A DNA stretch of 64,000 nucleotides, taken from assembly GCA_964351395.1 (NCBI GenBank), contig CAYGOF010000004.1, forward strand, positions 248,001-312,000, read 5' to 3'. Under the pieces are notes generated by a model. That model ran no database searches and had not been told where the DNA came from. It was given only the letters and a program-made list of their open reading frames with translations. The stretch comes from Imperialibacter sp964351395. Its GTDB lineage: Bacteria; Bacteroidota; Bacteroidia; Cytophagales; Cyclobacteriaceae. The translations under genes and the position numbers were made by a program. Numbering within the stretch: the stretch's first letter is position 1; each line of letters begins with the position of its first letter. Positions 50,801 through 58,719 of the stretch are shown here, in pieces.

Positions 50801-53254
50801 ATGAAAATTACCTTTAGCAAGAAGGTTATACATCACTTTGTCGCAGTAGCGGTTTTCTATCTGCTGACAATCTTTTTCTTTCATCCAGTTTTTTTTGAAA
50901 ATAGGTCGATCAAACAACAAGACATCCTGGAGTGGCAGGGCTCTTCGCAGGAAATAAAAGAGTTCAGGGAAAGCACTGGTGAAGAGCCACTTTGGACCAA
51001 CTCTATGTTTGGTGGTATGCCTGCCTACATGATTGATGTTGATTGGAGCAACGACATCATTGAGTTTCTTCAATCAGCCTACAGCTTATGGCTCCCGCAT
51101 CCAGTCCGCCTTGTTTTTGCCAGCATGGTCTCCTACTATATTTTGCTGCTGGCGTTCGGTATCACCCCATATTTAGCGATGGCGGGGGCAGTAGGCTTTG
51201 CTTTTTCTTCTTACAACATCATTTGTTTGGTGGCAGGTCACAACGCCAGGCTAGGAGCAATTGCTTTTGCGCCACTTGTGCTTGCTGGTATCCATAAAGC
51301 CTATGATGGAAAGAAGCGAATTGGGTTTGCGTTGGCTGCATTGGGACTGTCTATGCATCTTAGAATCAACCACTTGCAAATCACTTACTACCTACTACTT
51401 ATTATCATTATTTATGCAATAGCCAGGCTGATTGTAGAACTGAGGCAGGGAATGCTTCAGCCATTTATTAAGCGAAGTGTGGTACTCATCTTTGCTGCAC
51501 TTCTTGGCCTTGGCACTTTCTTCGGTGAGTTTTGGGCTACCTATAATTACGCAAAATATACCCAGAGGGGTACGCCTGAATTGGCTGTTCAAAAACAAGC
51601 GACGCCAAATGCTGACGGCTTAGATATAGACTATGCATTTTACCATAGCAACGGGATTTTTGAACCGTTAGTGATGTTTATTCCCAACTTTTTTGGTGGC
51701 GCCATGGTTGGGGGTTTTGATACAGATGGAGCAGCGGCCACCGAGCTGCAGAAGATGGGGGTTCCGCGTCAACAGGTAGCACAACAGTTAGAAGGAATTC
51801 CAGCCTATTGGGGCGAACAGCCCGGCACTTTGCCCTATTACGCTGGGGCCATTGTGATTTTTCTGGCTATTTTAGGTGGAGTAGTTGTTCCAGGGAAGCA
51901 CAAATACTGGATGTTTGCAGTAATTGCATTTGGAATTGTACTCACCTGGGGAAAGAATTTCTCTTCCTTTAACTACTTTCTTTTTGATTATCTACCGGGG
52001 TACAACAAATTCAGGTCCGTCACCTTCGCATTATTTATGCCATTGATTTGCCTCCCACTTCTGGGTATGTTGGGACTTCAGCAAGGAATGGATAGCTCTT
52101 TTGATAAAAAATGGATGAAGGGCTTCTACATAGCGCTTGGTACATCTGGCGGCTTTGCTCTGCTGGCTATTGTACTTGCAGGGATGGGAGGATATGTTAG
52201 TCCCAACGATGTTGGACTGGAACAATATCCCCGCCTTTTGCAGGCTGTAAGAATCGACCGGGAATCTATACTTAGGGTTGATGCGTTGCGGACACTATTT
52301 TTTATATTGGCCGCTGGTGCTTGTCTCTATTTCTGGGCTAAAGGGAAAATTTCCTCTGTTTGGGGTCCAATTTTGGTACTGTGCATCTCAGCTGTTGATG
52401 TGATTTCGGTCAGTAAGAGGTATTTGAATAGCTCAAACTTTCAAGTTAATCCAGCCCGCCAGTTCTTTACGCCCTCAGAAGCAGACAAAGCCATATTGGC
52501 TGATACTGATTATTACAGGGTGTTTAATTTCAATAATCCATTTAACGATGCCCGCACTTCGTACTTCCATCATTCTCTAGGTGGGTATCATGCTGCTAAA
52601 CTTAGAAGGTACCAGGACCTGATAGAATATTGCTTATCGGGTGAAGCCAATCAGCTCTATTCGACCGTGAAGTCGGGTTCTCAGGATTTCTCAGGACTGG
52701 GCGTGATGAATATGCTCAACACCAGATACTTTAAGTTTGGCGATAAAAAAGGGGAGGTATTGCAAAACAGAAATGCCAATGGTCCGGCGTGGTTCGTTAG
52801 CAATGTGTTCAAGGCAAACACACCTGATGAAGAAATAGACCTGCTTTGCGGTGCTGATACTAAATCGGTGGCCATTATTGATGCCAGTAAATTTGATGTA
52901 GCTACCACCGAATTTGATGATTCCGGCGAAATTTCGCTGCAAAGTTATGCACCCAACAAACTGGTATATCAAACGGATTCGCCAAGCGAGGCCCTGGCGG
53001 TTTTTTCAGAAATATATTACCCGGAAGGTTGGGTGGCAAAAATTGATGGACAAGAGGCGCCTATTCTACGAGCCGATTATGTGCTGCGGGCATTGAAAGT
53101 GCCAGCTGGAAGCCATGAGATTGTTTTCAGCTTTGAGCCAGTTATTTATTCGGTGGGCAACAAAATAATGCTTGGCTCCTCCTTTATTTTGCTGATCGTG
53201 GTAGTTTTGGTTTTCGGCTATCAGGTAAGAAAGATGTTGTTTGATCAAGTATAA
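50801..53254 (+). CDS. YfhO family membrane protein
   Basis: An 817-residue integral membrane protein with about a dozen helices over residues 15-560, followed by a soluble beta-rich C-terminal part and a last helix. The N-terminal extracellular loop contains WTNSMFGGMPAYMI, and a following block has AGHNARLGAIAFAPL, both recurring in YfhO proteins. These resemble lipid-linked sugar glycosyltransferases (GT-C type) and act in envelope glycosylation in Firmicutes. The role in Bacteroidota is inferred. It forms a pair with the small membrane protein gene 6 bp downstream. Confidence 0.88.
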   Translation: MKITFSKKVIHHFVAVAVFYLLTIFFFHPVFFENRSIKQQDILEWQGSSQEIKEFRESTGEEPLWTNSMFGGMPAYMIDVDWSNDIIEFLQSAYSLWLPHPVRLVFASMVSYYILLLAFGITPYLAMAGAVGFAFSSYNIICLVAGHNARLGAIAFAPLVLAGIHKAYDGKKRIGFALAALGLSMHLRINHLQITYYLLLIIIIYAIARLIVELRQGMLQPFIKRSVVLIFAALLGLGTFFGEFWATYNYAKYTQRGTPELAVQKQATPNADGLDIDYAFYHSNGIFEPLVMFIPNFFGGAMVGGFDTDGAAATELQKMGVPRQQVAQQLEGIPAYWGEQPGTLPYYAGAIVIFLAILGGVVVPGKHKYWMFAVIAFGIVLTWGKNFSSFNYFLFDYLPGYNKFRSVTFALFMPLICLPLLGMLGLQQGMDSSFDKKWMKGFYIALGTSGGFALLAIVLAGMGGYVSPNDVGLEQYPRLLQAVRIDRESILRVDALRTLFFILAAGACLYFWAKGKISSVWGPILVLCISAVDVISVSKRYLNSSNFQVNPARQFFTPSEADKAILADTDYYRVFNFNNPFNDARTSYFHHSLGGYHAAKLRRYQDLIEYCLSGEANQLYSTVKSGSQDFSGLGVMNMLNTRYFKFGDKKGEVLQNRNANGPAWFVSNVFKANTPDEEIDLLCGADTKSVAIIDASKFDVATTEFDDSGEISLQSYAPNKLVYQTDSPSEALAVFSEIYYPEGWVAKIDGQEAPILRADYVLRALKVPAGSHEIVFSFEPVIYSVGNKIMLGSSFILLIVVVLVFGYQVRKMLFDQV

Positions 53255-53260
53255 TAGGTC

Positions 53261-53542
53261 ATGTCCGAAGTGATTAATGAAAATATAAATGATCAGCTGA
53301 GAAAGCTGGAAATAAGAAAGAATATTTTCAGGAACCTTTCTATCATTTTCAACTCGATCCTGATTTTCGTTGTGCTTTGGAATATGTTTAATTTCACTGC
53401 TTTTATCGACCTAAACAAAGAAGGTGCCTGGATAATTTTGTGTGCAATTCTTTCAACAGGTATTAGTCATCAAGCTGATTCCAAATCACTTAGGCTTCAG
53501 AAGCGACAGATGGGTCAGAAGAATATCCGCGAGAAAAAATGA
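53261..53542 (+). CDS. Small two-helix membrane protein of unknown function
   Basis: A 93-residue protein with a polar N-terminus (SEVINENINDQLRKLEIRKN), two hydrophobic helices around residues 25-70 and a basic Gln/Lys-rich tail. It starts 6 bp after the YfhO gene and is probably co-transcribed. No family is recognised. Confidence 0.6.
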   Translation: MSEVINENINDQLRKLEIRKNIFRNLSIIFNSILIFVVLWNMFNFTAFIDLNKEGAWIILCAILSTGISHQADSKSLRLQKRQMGQKNIREKK

Positions 53543-53640
53543 CACTTGCGGCGCCGGGGAGAGATTTTTTTAGCCGATCACGCAACCTTTCCTCCCGAAT
53601 CTAGTATATACAGTACCTTGTAATACAAAATACTAAACTC

Positions 53641-54126
53641 ATGAAAAGGACTTTATTACTAATTGGCTTATTGGTTTTTACTTACGCTTCAGTGAATGCG
53701 CAAAAACGGGTGAAAGAAAGCGACCTTAAGGGTGTTTGGAAACTCGTTATCGATGTGGACAAAGACGAGGTAAGGGAGGAGATTGAAGACGAGGATAATA
53801 TTGTTGCCCAGATTTTTGCAGAGACAGTTACCGACTTTGCTTTTAACATCATAGAGAAGATCGATATCAGATTCGAATTTCTGCCAGATAATCGCCTAAG
53901 AGTTGAGGCAAACGTATTGGGTGAGTCAGAAGTTGATTACTCTGAGTGGCATATCAATAAAGATGGTGAGCTATGGATCAGCGACTCAGTTCATTTTAAT
54001 ACCAACGACGACGATGATAATGACAACGACTTTTGGTTAATGGAAGATGGAAGGTTGGTGTCGTATGAAAAAGACGGTAGTGGTAAAAAGAGAAATAAGT
54101 CCATATATATGGAGCCAGTTAAATAG
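53641..54126 (+). CDS. Exported hypothetical protein
   Basis: A 161-residue protein with a signal peptide (about 20 residues, MKRTLLLIGLLVFTYASVNAQ). The mature part begins RVKESDLKGVWKLVIDVD, resembling the opening of lipocalin-like/TIGR03067-type beta-barrel proteins, and contains runs of acidic residues (TNDDDDNDNDF). Function is unknown. It is followed by a hairpin terminator that also ends moeA on the other strand. Confidence 0.65.
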   Translation: MKRTLLLIGLLVFTYASVNAQKRVKESDLKGVWKLVIDVDKDEVREEIEDEDNIVAQIFAETVTDFAFNIIEKIDIRFEFLPDNRLRVEANVLGESEVDYSEWHINKDGELWISDSVHFNTNDDDDNDNDFWLMEDGRLVSYEKDGSGKKRNKSIYMEPVK

Positions 54127-54152
54127 CGCACAGCTTTCGGTGCTATCAAAGT

Positions 54153-54186
54153 AAAGGGTAGGTGCAAAATTGCAGCTGCCCTTTTT
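54153..54186. terminator. Terminator between the secreted protein gene and moeA
   Basis: The stem pairs AAGGG with CCCTT and an inner GTGCAA with TTGCAG, with T-rich runs on the plus strand. It serves convergent genes. Confidence 0.55.
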
Positions 54187-55386
54187 CTATAGCGGTTGGT
54201 AGGTAATTACTTGTAAGCTCTGCCCTTTTTTGAATGACGACTGGTCGTTGGGAAGTTCGATAAATGCATTGGCAAACAGCAAATTGGCCAGGTCGCCCGA
54301 CCCACCACCACTTCTTGGTTGCGCCCAAAGCACTCCTTGATCGTCGAGAAAGGTCTTTACCTGTAGAAAATAGGTGAGTGGGGCGTCAAATTGAAAATCT
54401 TCGCTCAATCGCGCATGCTGTACTTTTGGTGTTATTTCAAGGCAACTTCTTAGCCAGGGCAAGAAATAGCGGTGAAAGCACATGAAAGTTGAAATAGGGT
54501 TGCCCGGAAAAGCGAATACAAATTTTTTGTCTTCGATATGTCCGAACCAAAAGGGTTTTCCCGGTTTTTGTGCTACCCGGTGAAATACTTTTTGTACCTG
54601 CAATGATTCAAGCACTTCAGGTAAATAGTCTGCTTTTCCTTTAGATACGCCGCCACTTAATAAAAGTACGTCATGGCTTTTTAAAATATCGGCTAGCTGG
54701 ATGCGCAAGCTTTCTTTGTCGTCTTTGATATGAAATATGTCAGGCTCGACACCCCAAGTCATAAGTGCTGCTGCCAAAGCCTGGCTGTTGGATGACCTGA
54801 TTTGATAGGGTTCTGGATGGGCGTCAACTGGTATTAACTCGTCTCCCGTGGCTATAACGGCCACCTTTGGCAAGCAAAATACTTTGGGGATGGCTACACC
54901 AACTGTAGCCAGCACTGCAATTTCAGGCGCTCCAATCAGCGTACCCGGACTTAGTAGTTTGACGCCTTTTTTCTGGTCTCGCGCCTCCTTGTGAACATTT
55001 TGACCATCTTTAATGGAATCTACCTTCAGTGAGGCAGTAGCATCGGCGATTTCAATGTCTTCGTAAGGGATTACAGTATCGCAACCAATCGGTAACACAG
55101 CGCCTGTCATCACCTCCAAAGCTCCGTTAGCATGGATCAAAGTTTTGGCTTCCTCGCCAGCCAACTGAGTTGCTTCCAACGGAAAGCTTCTTTGTCCTTG
55201 CTTATAGGCCTCGTAGGCAATTGCGATCCCATCCATCGTTACTCTGTCGAAAGGAGGGAAATTTCGATCTGCAGTCACCTCTGTGGCCAGCACCCGGCCA
55301 TTGGCTTCCAGAAGATTTACGTGTTCTTTTTTCAGCCTAAGCTTAGAAGAGAGAATGAGTGTGGTTGCTTCCTTAACAGTAATCAT
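54187..55386 (-). CDS. moeA: Molybdopterin molybdenumtransferase
   Basis: About 399 residues from the ATG at 55384-55386; a longer frame adds 17 residues reaching into the divergent promoter region. Motifs: VMTGAVLPIGCDTVIPYED near residue 90, the IATGDELIPV loop near 180, and LLSGGVSKGKADYLPEVL near 240, all in the MoeA/gephyrin E domain. It inserts molybdate into adenylylated molybdopterin. It is divergent from moaC, sharing an 81-bp control region. Confidence 0.92.
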   Translation of the reverse strand: MITVKEATTLILSSKLRLKKEHVNLLEANGRVLATEVTADRNFPPFDRVTMDGIAIAYEAYKQGQRSFPLEATQLAGEEAKTLIHANGALEVMTGAVLPIGCDTVIPYEDIEIADATASLKVDSIKDGQNVHKEARDQKKGVKLLSPGTLIGAPEIAVLATVGVAIPKVFCLPKVAVIATGDELIPVDAHPEPYQIRSSNSQALAAALMTWGVEPDIFHIKDDKESLRIQLADILKSHDVLLLSGGVSKGKADYLPEVLESLQVQKVFHRVAQKPGKPFWFGHIEDKKFVFAFPGNPISTFMCFHRYFLPWLRSCLEITPKVQHARLSEDFQFDAPLTYFLQVKTFLDDQGVLWAQPRSGGGSGDLANLLFANAFIELPNDQSSFKKGQSLQVITYQPL

Positions 55387-55467
55387 AGCTTTGTGTAGAG
55401 AGGACAACTGTCCAATTTTATTTTTTACCTTTAGCAAGTATTCCCTGATGTATCAAGCTCAAAGTAA

Positions 55468-55956
55468 ATGAACAATAAAGAAAAGGAACTAAGTCATGTA
55501 AACAAAGACGGGCAGGCGACTATGGTCGATGTGGGCGAAAAGAAAGTCACACGGCGTGTTGCAATTGCAGCCGCCACGATTGATTTGCCTGACGAGGTAA
55601 TGACTATTCTAAAAGATGGAGAGCTTTGGGGGAAGAAGGGCCCGGTAATTCAAACTGCAATTATTGCCGGCACCATGGGCGCCAAAAAGACATGGGAACT
55701 CATACCCATGTGTCATCCGTTAGGACTCGAGAGCTGCACTTTCGATGTTGAGTGGCAGGGCAATCAGCTTACTATCAGCTGCACTACAAAAATTGAAAGC
55801 AAAACTGGTGTAGAAATGGAGGCGTTGACAGGCGCTACGGTAGCGGCACTTACTGTTTATGATATGTGCAAAGCATTGTCGCACGATATAGTTATTCGCG
55901 AAATAAAATTATTAAAAAAGAGTGGAGGAAAAAGCGATTTCAAACGAGAAGCATAA
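55468..55956 (+). CDS. moaC: Cyclic pyranopterin monophosphate synthase
   Basis: A 162-residue protein with the catalytic segment IPMCHPLGLESCTF near residue 75 and GVEMEALTGATVAALTVYDMCKA near 115. MoaC converts the 3',8-cyclo-GTP made by MoaA into cPMP, the first pterin intermediate of molybdenum cofactor. MoaA is not in this window. It lies 26 bp upstream of the mobA gene, with which it is probably co-transcribed. Confidence 0.94.
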   Translation: MNNKEKELSHVNKDGQATMVDVGEKKVTRRVAIAAATIDLPDEVMTILKDGELWGKKGPVIQTAIIAGTMGAKKTWELIPMCHPLGLESCTFDVEWQGNQLTISCTTKIESKTGVEMEALTGATVAALTVYDMCKALSHDIVIREIKLLKKSGGKSDFKREA

Positions 55957-55981
55957 GAAGCATGCCAAGTTAGAGAAGCCA

Positions 55982-57088
55982 ATGATCGGCGAGTACCACC
56001 GACAGGAGTGGGCTATTCTAGGTACTCCATGTGGTGAAATAAAGGGACTGGTTAGCGCAATTTGCAAGGCTTTAGGCGAAAAATGGAAGTTGGCCTATCT
56101 TGATGAAGACCATAAAGGGTCGGAAGAAACTCTCAAAGGATCAACTCTTGAGCACCACGCTTTTTTGGAGGCCACCAATAAGATCAATTATTTTAGGTTT
56201 GATCACGCTAAGTCTCCCAACAACTTTGCTGTAAAGGGGCTGTTCAATGAGCTGGACGCAGTTTTTGTAAATGGCAATCATTTTGTTGCTTCAAGGCAAA
56301 TTGTAGTAATTGATCCCAGGAAAGATGTAGTGAAGAAAATTGACCGTCTCACAAATGTGTGCCTGGTTTTAATGGCCGAAGGCCAAACAGCTATTCCTGA
56401 GGCGGTTCAATTGAAAGTGCAGTCTGGTACCCCCATCGTCTCCATCAATGACCATGATCGAATTATCAGCTGGGTACGGCAGCAGCTGGAATTGTCAGTG
56501 GCTCCGGTAAAGGGGCTTGTTCTGGCAGGCGGAAAGAGTCAGCGAATGCAAACTGACAAGGGGCTGATTTTTTATCACGGAAAACCTCAAAGGGATTTCA
56601 TGTATGACCTGATCAATACCTCTGGCATTCAGCCACACCTTTCTATAAGGACTGATCAGACCTATTCGGTCGCCGAGGAAGTAAACACCGTTACTGATAC
56701 ATTTATAGGACTCGGGCCCTATGGGGCAATTCTTTCTGCCTTAATGAGTGATCCAAATTCGGCCTGGTTAACAGTGGCGTGCGATCTACCTTTGTTAAAG
56801 GAAGAGCACATCCGAACTTTGCTTGAGCATCGTAACCCTTCAAAATTGGCTACGGCATTTTATAACCCTCAAACGGACTTTCCAGAGCCCCTTATTACCA
56901 TTTGGGAACCAAAGGCCTATCAAGTATTGCTTAATTTTTTATCACTCGGCTATTCATGCCCAAGAAAGGCCCTTATTAACTCGGAAATTGAGTTGGTTAG
57001 GATTGAAGACAGTTCGTTTATGATGAATGCCAATACGCCAGACGAAAAGGACAAGGCATTGAACCTGATTGCTTCTTCCATCAGATAA
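55982..57088 (+). CDS. mobA: MobA nucleotidyltransferase fused to N-terminal MobB-like domain
   Basis: About 368 residues from the ATG at 55982; an upstream GTG would overlap moaC by 35 bp. Residues about 10-170 form a Rossmann-like domain starting WAILGTPCGEIKGLVSAIC. It resembles MobB in position, but the Walker A sequence is degenerate (no GSGKT). From about 181 comes MobA: VLAGGKSQRMQTDKG, then LGPYGAILSAL near 245 and the metal Asp in VACDLPLLKEEH near 265. MobA transfers GMP to molybdopterin, giving the bis-MGD cofactor. It is co-directional with moaC. Confidence 0.88.
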   Translation: MIGEYHRQEWAILGTPCGEIKGLVSAICKALGEKWKLAYLDEDHKGSEETLKGSTLEHHAFLEATNKINYFRFDHAKSPNNFAVKGLFNELDAVFVNGNHFVASRQIVVIDPRKDVVKKIDRLTNVCLVLMAEGQTAIPEAVQLKVQSGTPIVSINDHDRIISWVRQQLELSVAPVKGLVLAGGKSQRMQTDKGLIFYHGKPQRDFMYDLINTSGIQPHLSIRTDQTYSVAEEVNTVTDTFIGLGPYGAILSALMSDPNSAWLTVACDLPLLKEEHIRTLLEHRNPSKLATAFYNPQTDFPEPLITIWEPKAYQVLLNFLSLGYSCPRKALINSEIELVRIEDSSFMMNANTPDEKDKALNLIASSIR

Positions 57089-57130
57089 GATTTATTTTTT
57101 CCACAAAAACCCTTCTTTCTGATTCAGATA

Positions 57131-57147
57131 AGCCTTTTGTTAAGGCT
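57131..57147. other. Short hairpin downstream of mobA
   Basis: AGCCTT pairs with AAGGCT around a 5-base loop. No T-run follows, so it is a weak terminator at best. Confidence 0.3.
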
Positions 57148-57168
57148 GGTTGAAAAAATATAACCAGA

Positions 57169-57207
57169 TGTGAAACAATTTCACACATATATATGTATAT
57201 ACATATA
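57169..57207. promoter_or_regulatory. Two adjacent perfect inverted repeats upstream of the YceI gene
   Basis: TGTGAAA-CAA-TTTCACA (57169-57185) is followed five bases later by the 18-bp palindrome TATATGTATATACATATA (57190-57207). They lie 26-65 bp before the YceI start codon. The first has the look of a dimeric repressor operator; the second may be AT-rich promoter DNA or another site. Confidence 0.5.
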
Positions 57208-57233
57208 AGTATCAACATTTAAATAAACATCAA

Positions 57234-57773
57234 ATGGAAACACAAACTCTTACTCAATGGAACCTTGACCTTATGCACTCTGAATTGCAGTTTAAGGTGA
57301 AACATCTTGTTATTTCAACTGTAACGGGTGCATTCAAAAACTTTAATGTAGAGGTAGCAACAGAAGGTGAAGATTTTGCCACTGCGCAAATCAAATTATC
57401 AGCTGATGTAGATAGTATCAGCACTGGCAATGAGCAAAGAGATGGTCACCTGAAAAGCGATGATTTCTTCAATGCCGAGAAATTTCCAGCCCTTACATTC
57501 GAAAGCACAAGCATTAAGAAAGTTGACGATGAAAATTTCGTATTGACTGGTAATCTGACAATTCGCGACATAGCCAAAGTGGTTGACCTTAACGTAGTAC
57601 TTGGTGGTGTGGCTGTAGACCCATATGGTAATACAAAAGCTGGTTTTGAGGTAGAAGGCAAAGTGAACAGAAAAGAATTTGACCTTAAGTGGGATGCGGT
57701 AACTGAAGCCGGCAGTGTGGTAGTAGCCGATACAGTAAAAATAATTGGTAATATCCAGGTTGCCAGAGCTTAA
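57234..57773 (+). CDS. YceI family protein
   Basis: A 179-residue lipocalin-like protein. It opens with TQWNLDLMHSELQFKVKHL, the family's 'D-x-x-H-S-x-I/L-x-F' start, and has the repeated beta-barrel strands NEQRDGHLKSDDFFNAEKFPALTFESTSI typical of YceI. YceI proteins bind isoprenoids and are often induced by stress or base. No signal peptide is seen, so this one looks cytoplasmic, as many Bacteroidota versions do. It is monocistronic, with its own terminator and a putative operator upstream. Confidence 0.9.
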   Translation: METQTLTQWNLDLMHSELQFKVKHLVISTVTGAFKNFNVEVATEGEDFATAQIKLSADVDSISTGNEQRDGHLKSDDFFNAEKFPALTFESTSIKKVDDENFVLTGNLTIRDIAKVVDLNVVLGGVAVDPYGNTKAGFEVEGKVNRKEFDLKWDAVTEAGSVVVADTVKIIGNIQVARA

Positions 57774-57798
57774 CCTGAATCAAAAAAACCTAAAAGTG

Positions 57799-57826
57799 AA
57801 AAGCTTCTCATCATGGAGAAGCTTTT
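57799..57826 (+). terminator. Intrinsic terminator after the YceI gene
   Basis: GCTTCTC (57803-57809) pairs with GAGAAGC (57816-57822), extended by AAAA/TTTT, with a 6-base loop and a T-run. Confidence 0.85.
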
Positions 57827-57888
57827 TCTTTTTTTGAGGGCAATCGATAAAATGGAAATGTTATTTCTTGAAGAAGCTCACTCTCCTG

Positions 57889-58290
57889 TTATTTCTTGAT
57901 CATGTATTTTGTTGCCAATTGACGAAGGAACTTTTTGCTGGTACTAATTTCCGGATCAGCGTAAGTGAACTGCGACAATTCGGCTATAACACCCGGGAGG
58001 TAACCAAGTTTAATAGCAATTTTCTCACAAAACTCAATTTCACTGGTGAAAACCTTGCCGTCAACTTTCATCAGCTGAACAATATTTAAAAGATAGTCCA
58101 GTCTGTCGTCATCGTTGGTTCCGTCTAAATCGGGCATAGGTTTTGGATGATCGATGAGTGTTTCAATCTGGTCCTTTGACAGGCCATTTAAGGCTCCTAT
58201 ATAGTGAATGAGTTTTGACTCGGAAGGGGCGACGTATTTGTCGACTCTCGACAAATGAACTAGCACGCTAACTTGATCGACAACATCCAT
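57889..58290 (-). CDS. TerB-like (DjlA N-terminal type) protein
   Basis: A 133-residue helical protein. The pattern 'MDVVDQVSVLVHLSRVDKYVAPSE' then 'LMKVDGKVFTSEIEFCEKIA' repeats the TerB hallmark of D-G-x-h-x-x-x-E metal-binding turns twice. TerB domains occur in tellurite-resistance and membrane-associated stress systems. Here it is a stand-alone cytoplasmic protein with no ter neighbours, so the link to tellurite is not supported. It is divergent from the trp leader. Confidence 0.78.
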   Translation of the reverse strand: MDVVDQVSVLVHLSRVDKYVAPSESKLIHYIGALNGLSKDQIETLIDHPKPMPDLDGTNDDDRLDYLLNIVQLMKVDGKVFTSEIEFCEKIAIKLGYLPGVIAELSQFTYADPEISTSKKFLRQLATKYMIKK

Positions 58291-58427
58291 AAAGCAAATT
58301 TAAGAGTATCTAAGTTGGGGAAAAGTGATTAAAAAGTGCAAAATGGTTAGGTTGGATCTCATTAAAATTACAACTAATTATTAATTATCTGCTTTTTGTG
58401 TCAAAAAAAAGTGCCTTTGATAGATAG

Positions 58428-58446
58428 TGATTCGCTGCACGAATCA
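58428..58446. promoter_or_regulatory. Perfect 7-bp inverted repeat with 5-bp spacer
   Basis: TGATTCG-CTGCA-CGAATCA in a divergent region. A dimeric-protein operator for the TerB-like gene or trp promoter is possible. Confidence 0.4.
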
Positions 58447-58540
58447 AGCTAATTAGGCATCGAATGGGAGAAAATGTAGGTGGAAAGATTGTTTTGCGAT
58501 TACTTATTTCATAAAGTTTTTTTAAAAACCTTCGGTAGAG

Positions 58541-58572
58541 TTTGCAGTATAATTATTGCCCTACTACTTTAG
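58541..58572 (+). promoter_or_regulatory. Putative trp operon promoter
   Basis: TTTG at 58541-58544 (-33) and TACTTTAG at 58565-58572 (-7, one mismatch from TAnnTTTG) are 20 bp apart, as in Bacteroidota promoters. Transcription would start near 58578, just before the leader peptide ATG. Confidence 0.45.
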
Positions 58573-58580
58573 TGCTCTTT

Positions 58581-58640
58581 ATGATAAAAGCAAGCGCTCA
58601 TATGATCTGGTGGTGGCACAATTCAACATTCGAATCGTGA
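58581..58640 (+). CDS. trpL: trp operon leader peptide with three tandem Trp codons
   Basis: A 19-codon frame from the ATG at 58581 (or 12 codons from the in-frame ATG at 58602) ends with MIWWWHNSTFES and TGA. Codons 10-12 are TGG TGG TGG. Trp is otherwise rare, so three in a row in a short frame just ahead of trpE is a strong sign of a regulatory leader peptide. A ribosome stalling at these codons when charged tRNA-Trp is scarce would control the following hairpins (58611-58695). It is too short for ordinary gene callers. The promoter is proposed just upstream. Confidence 0.85.
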   Translation: MIKASAHMIWWWHNSTFES

Positions 58641-58695
58641 ACCGGTAGATTATATGATCTTGATAAAAAGGGCCTGTTCACACAGGCCCTTTTTT
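58611..58695 (+). promoter_or_regulatory. trp attenuator: pause, antiterminator and terminator hairpins
   Basis: Three mutually exclusive pairings can be drawn. Segment 1 (TGGTGGCAC, 58611-58619, covering two Trp codons) pairs with segment 2 (GTGAACCG, 58637-58644), seven pairs around a small internal loop. Segment 2 (GAACCGGT, 58639-58646) pairs with segment 3 (GCCTGTTC, 58672-58679), seven of eight with one wobble. Segment 3 (GGGCCTGT, 58670-58677) pairs with segment 4 (ACAGGCCC, 58682-58689), perfect, plus AAAA/TTTT and six Ts. A ribosome stalled on the Trp codons frees segment 2 and blocks the terminator. Confidence 0.8.
58666..58695 (+). terminator. Intrinsic terminator in front of trpE
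   Basis: A 12-bp stem AAAAGGGCCTGT / ACAGGCCCTTTT with loop TCAC, then T-rich DNA. It ends 24 bp before the trpE start codon, a position that only makes sense as a conditional terminator. Confidence 0.9.
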
Positions 58696-58719
58696 GTTGT
58701 ACCCTGTAACCAAAAATCT

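Larger units (their letters stand above)
58291..58580. other. Divergent intergenic region with inverted repeat and trp promoter
   Basis: This AT-rich region lies between the TerB-like gene and the trp leader. TGATTCG-CTGCA-CGAATCA (58428-58446) is a perfect 7-bp inverted repeat. A trp promoter is proposed at 58541-58572. No gene is visible. Confidence 0.5.

Noticed and set aside
50666..51073. A 135-codon minus-strand frame across the start of the YfhO gene
   Set aside because: More than half lies antisense to the well-supported YfhO coding sequence; typical shadow frame.
57131..57147. Terminator of the molybdenum-cofactor operon
   Set aside because: The stem is only 6 bp and is not followed by a T-run.
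57889..58290. Tellurite resistance locus
   Set aside because: Only a single TerB-like protein, without terA/C/D/E/Z neighbours.
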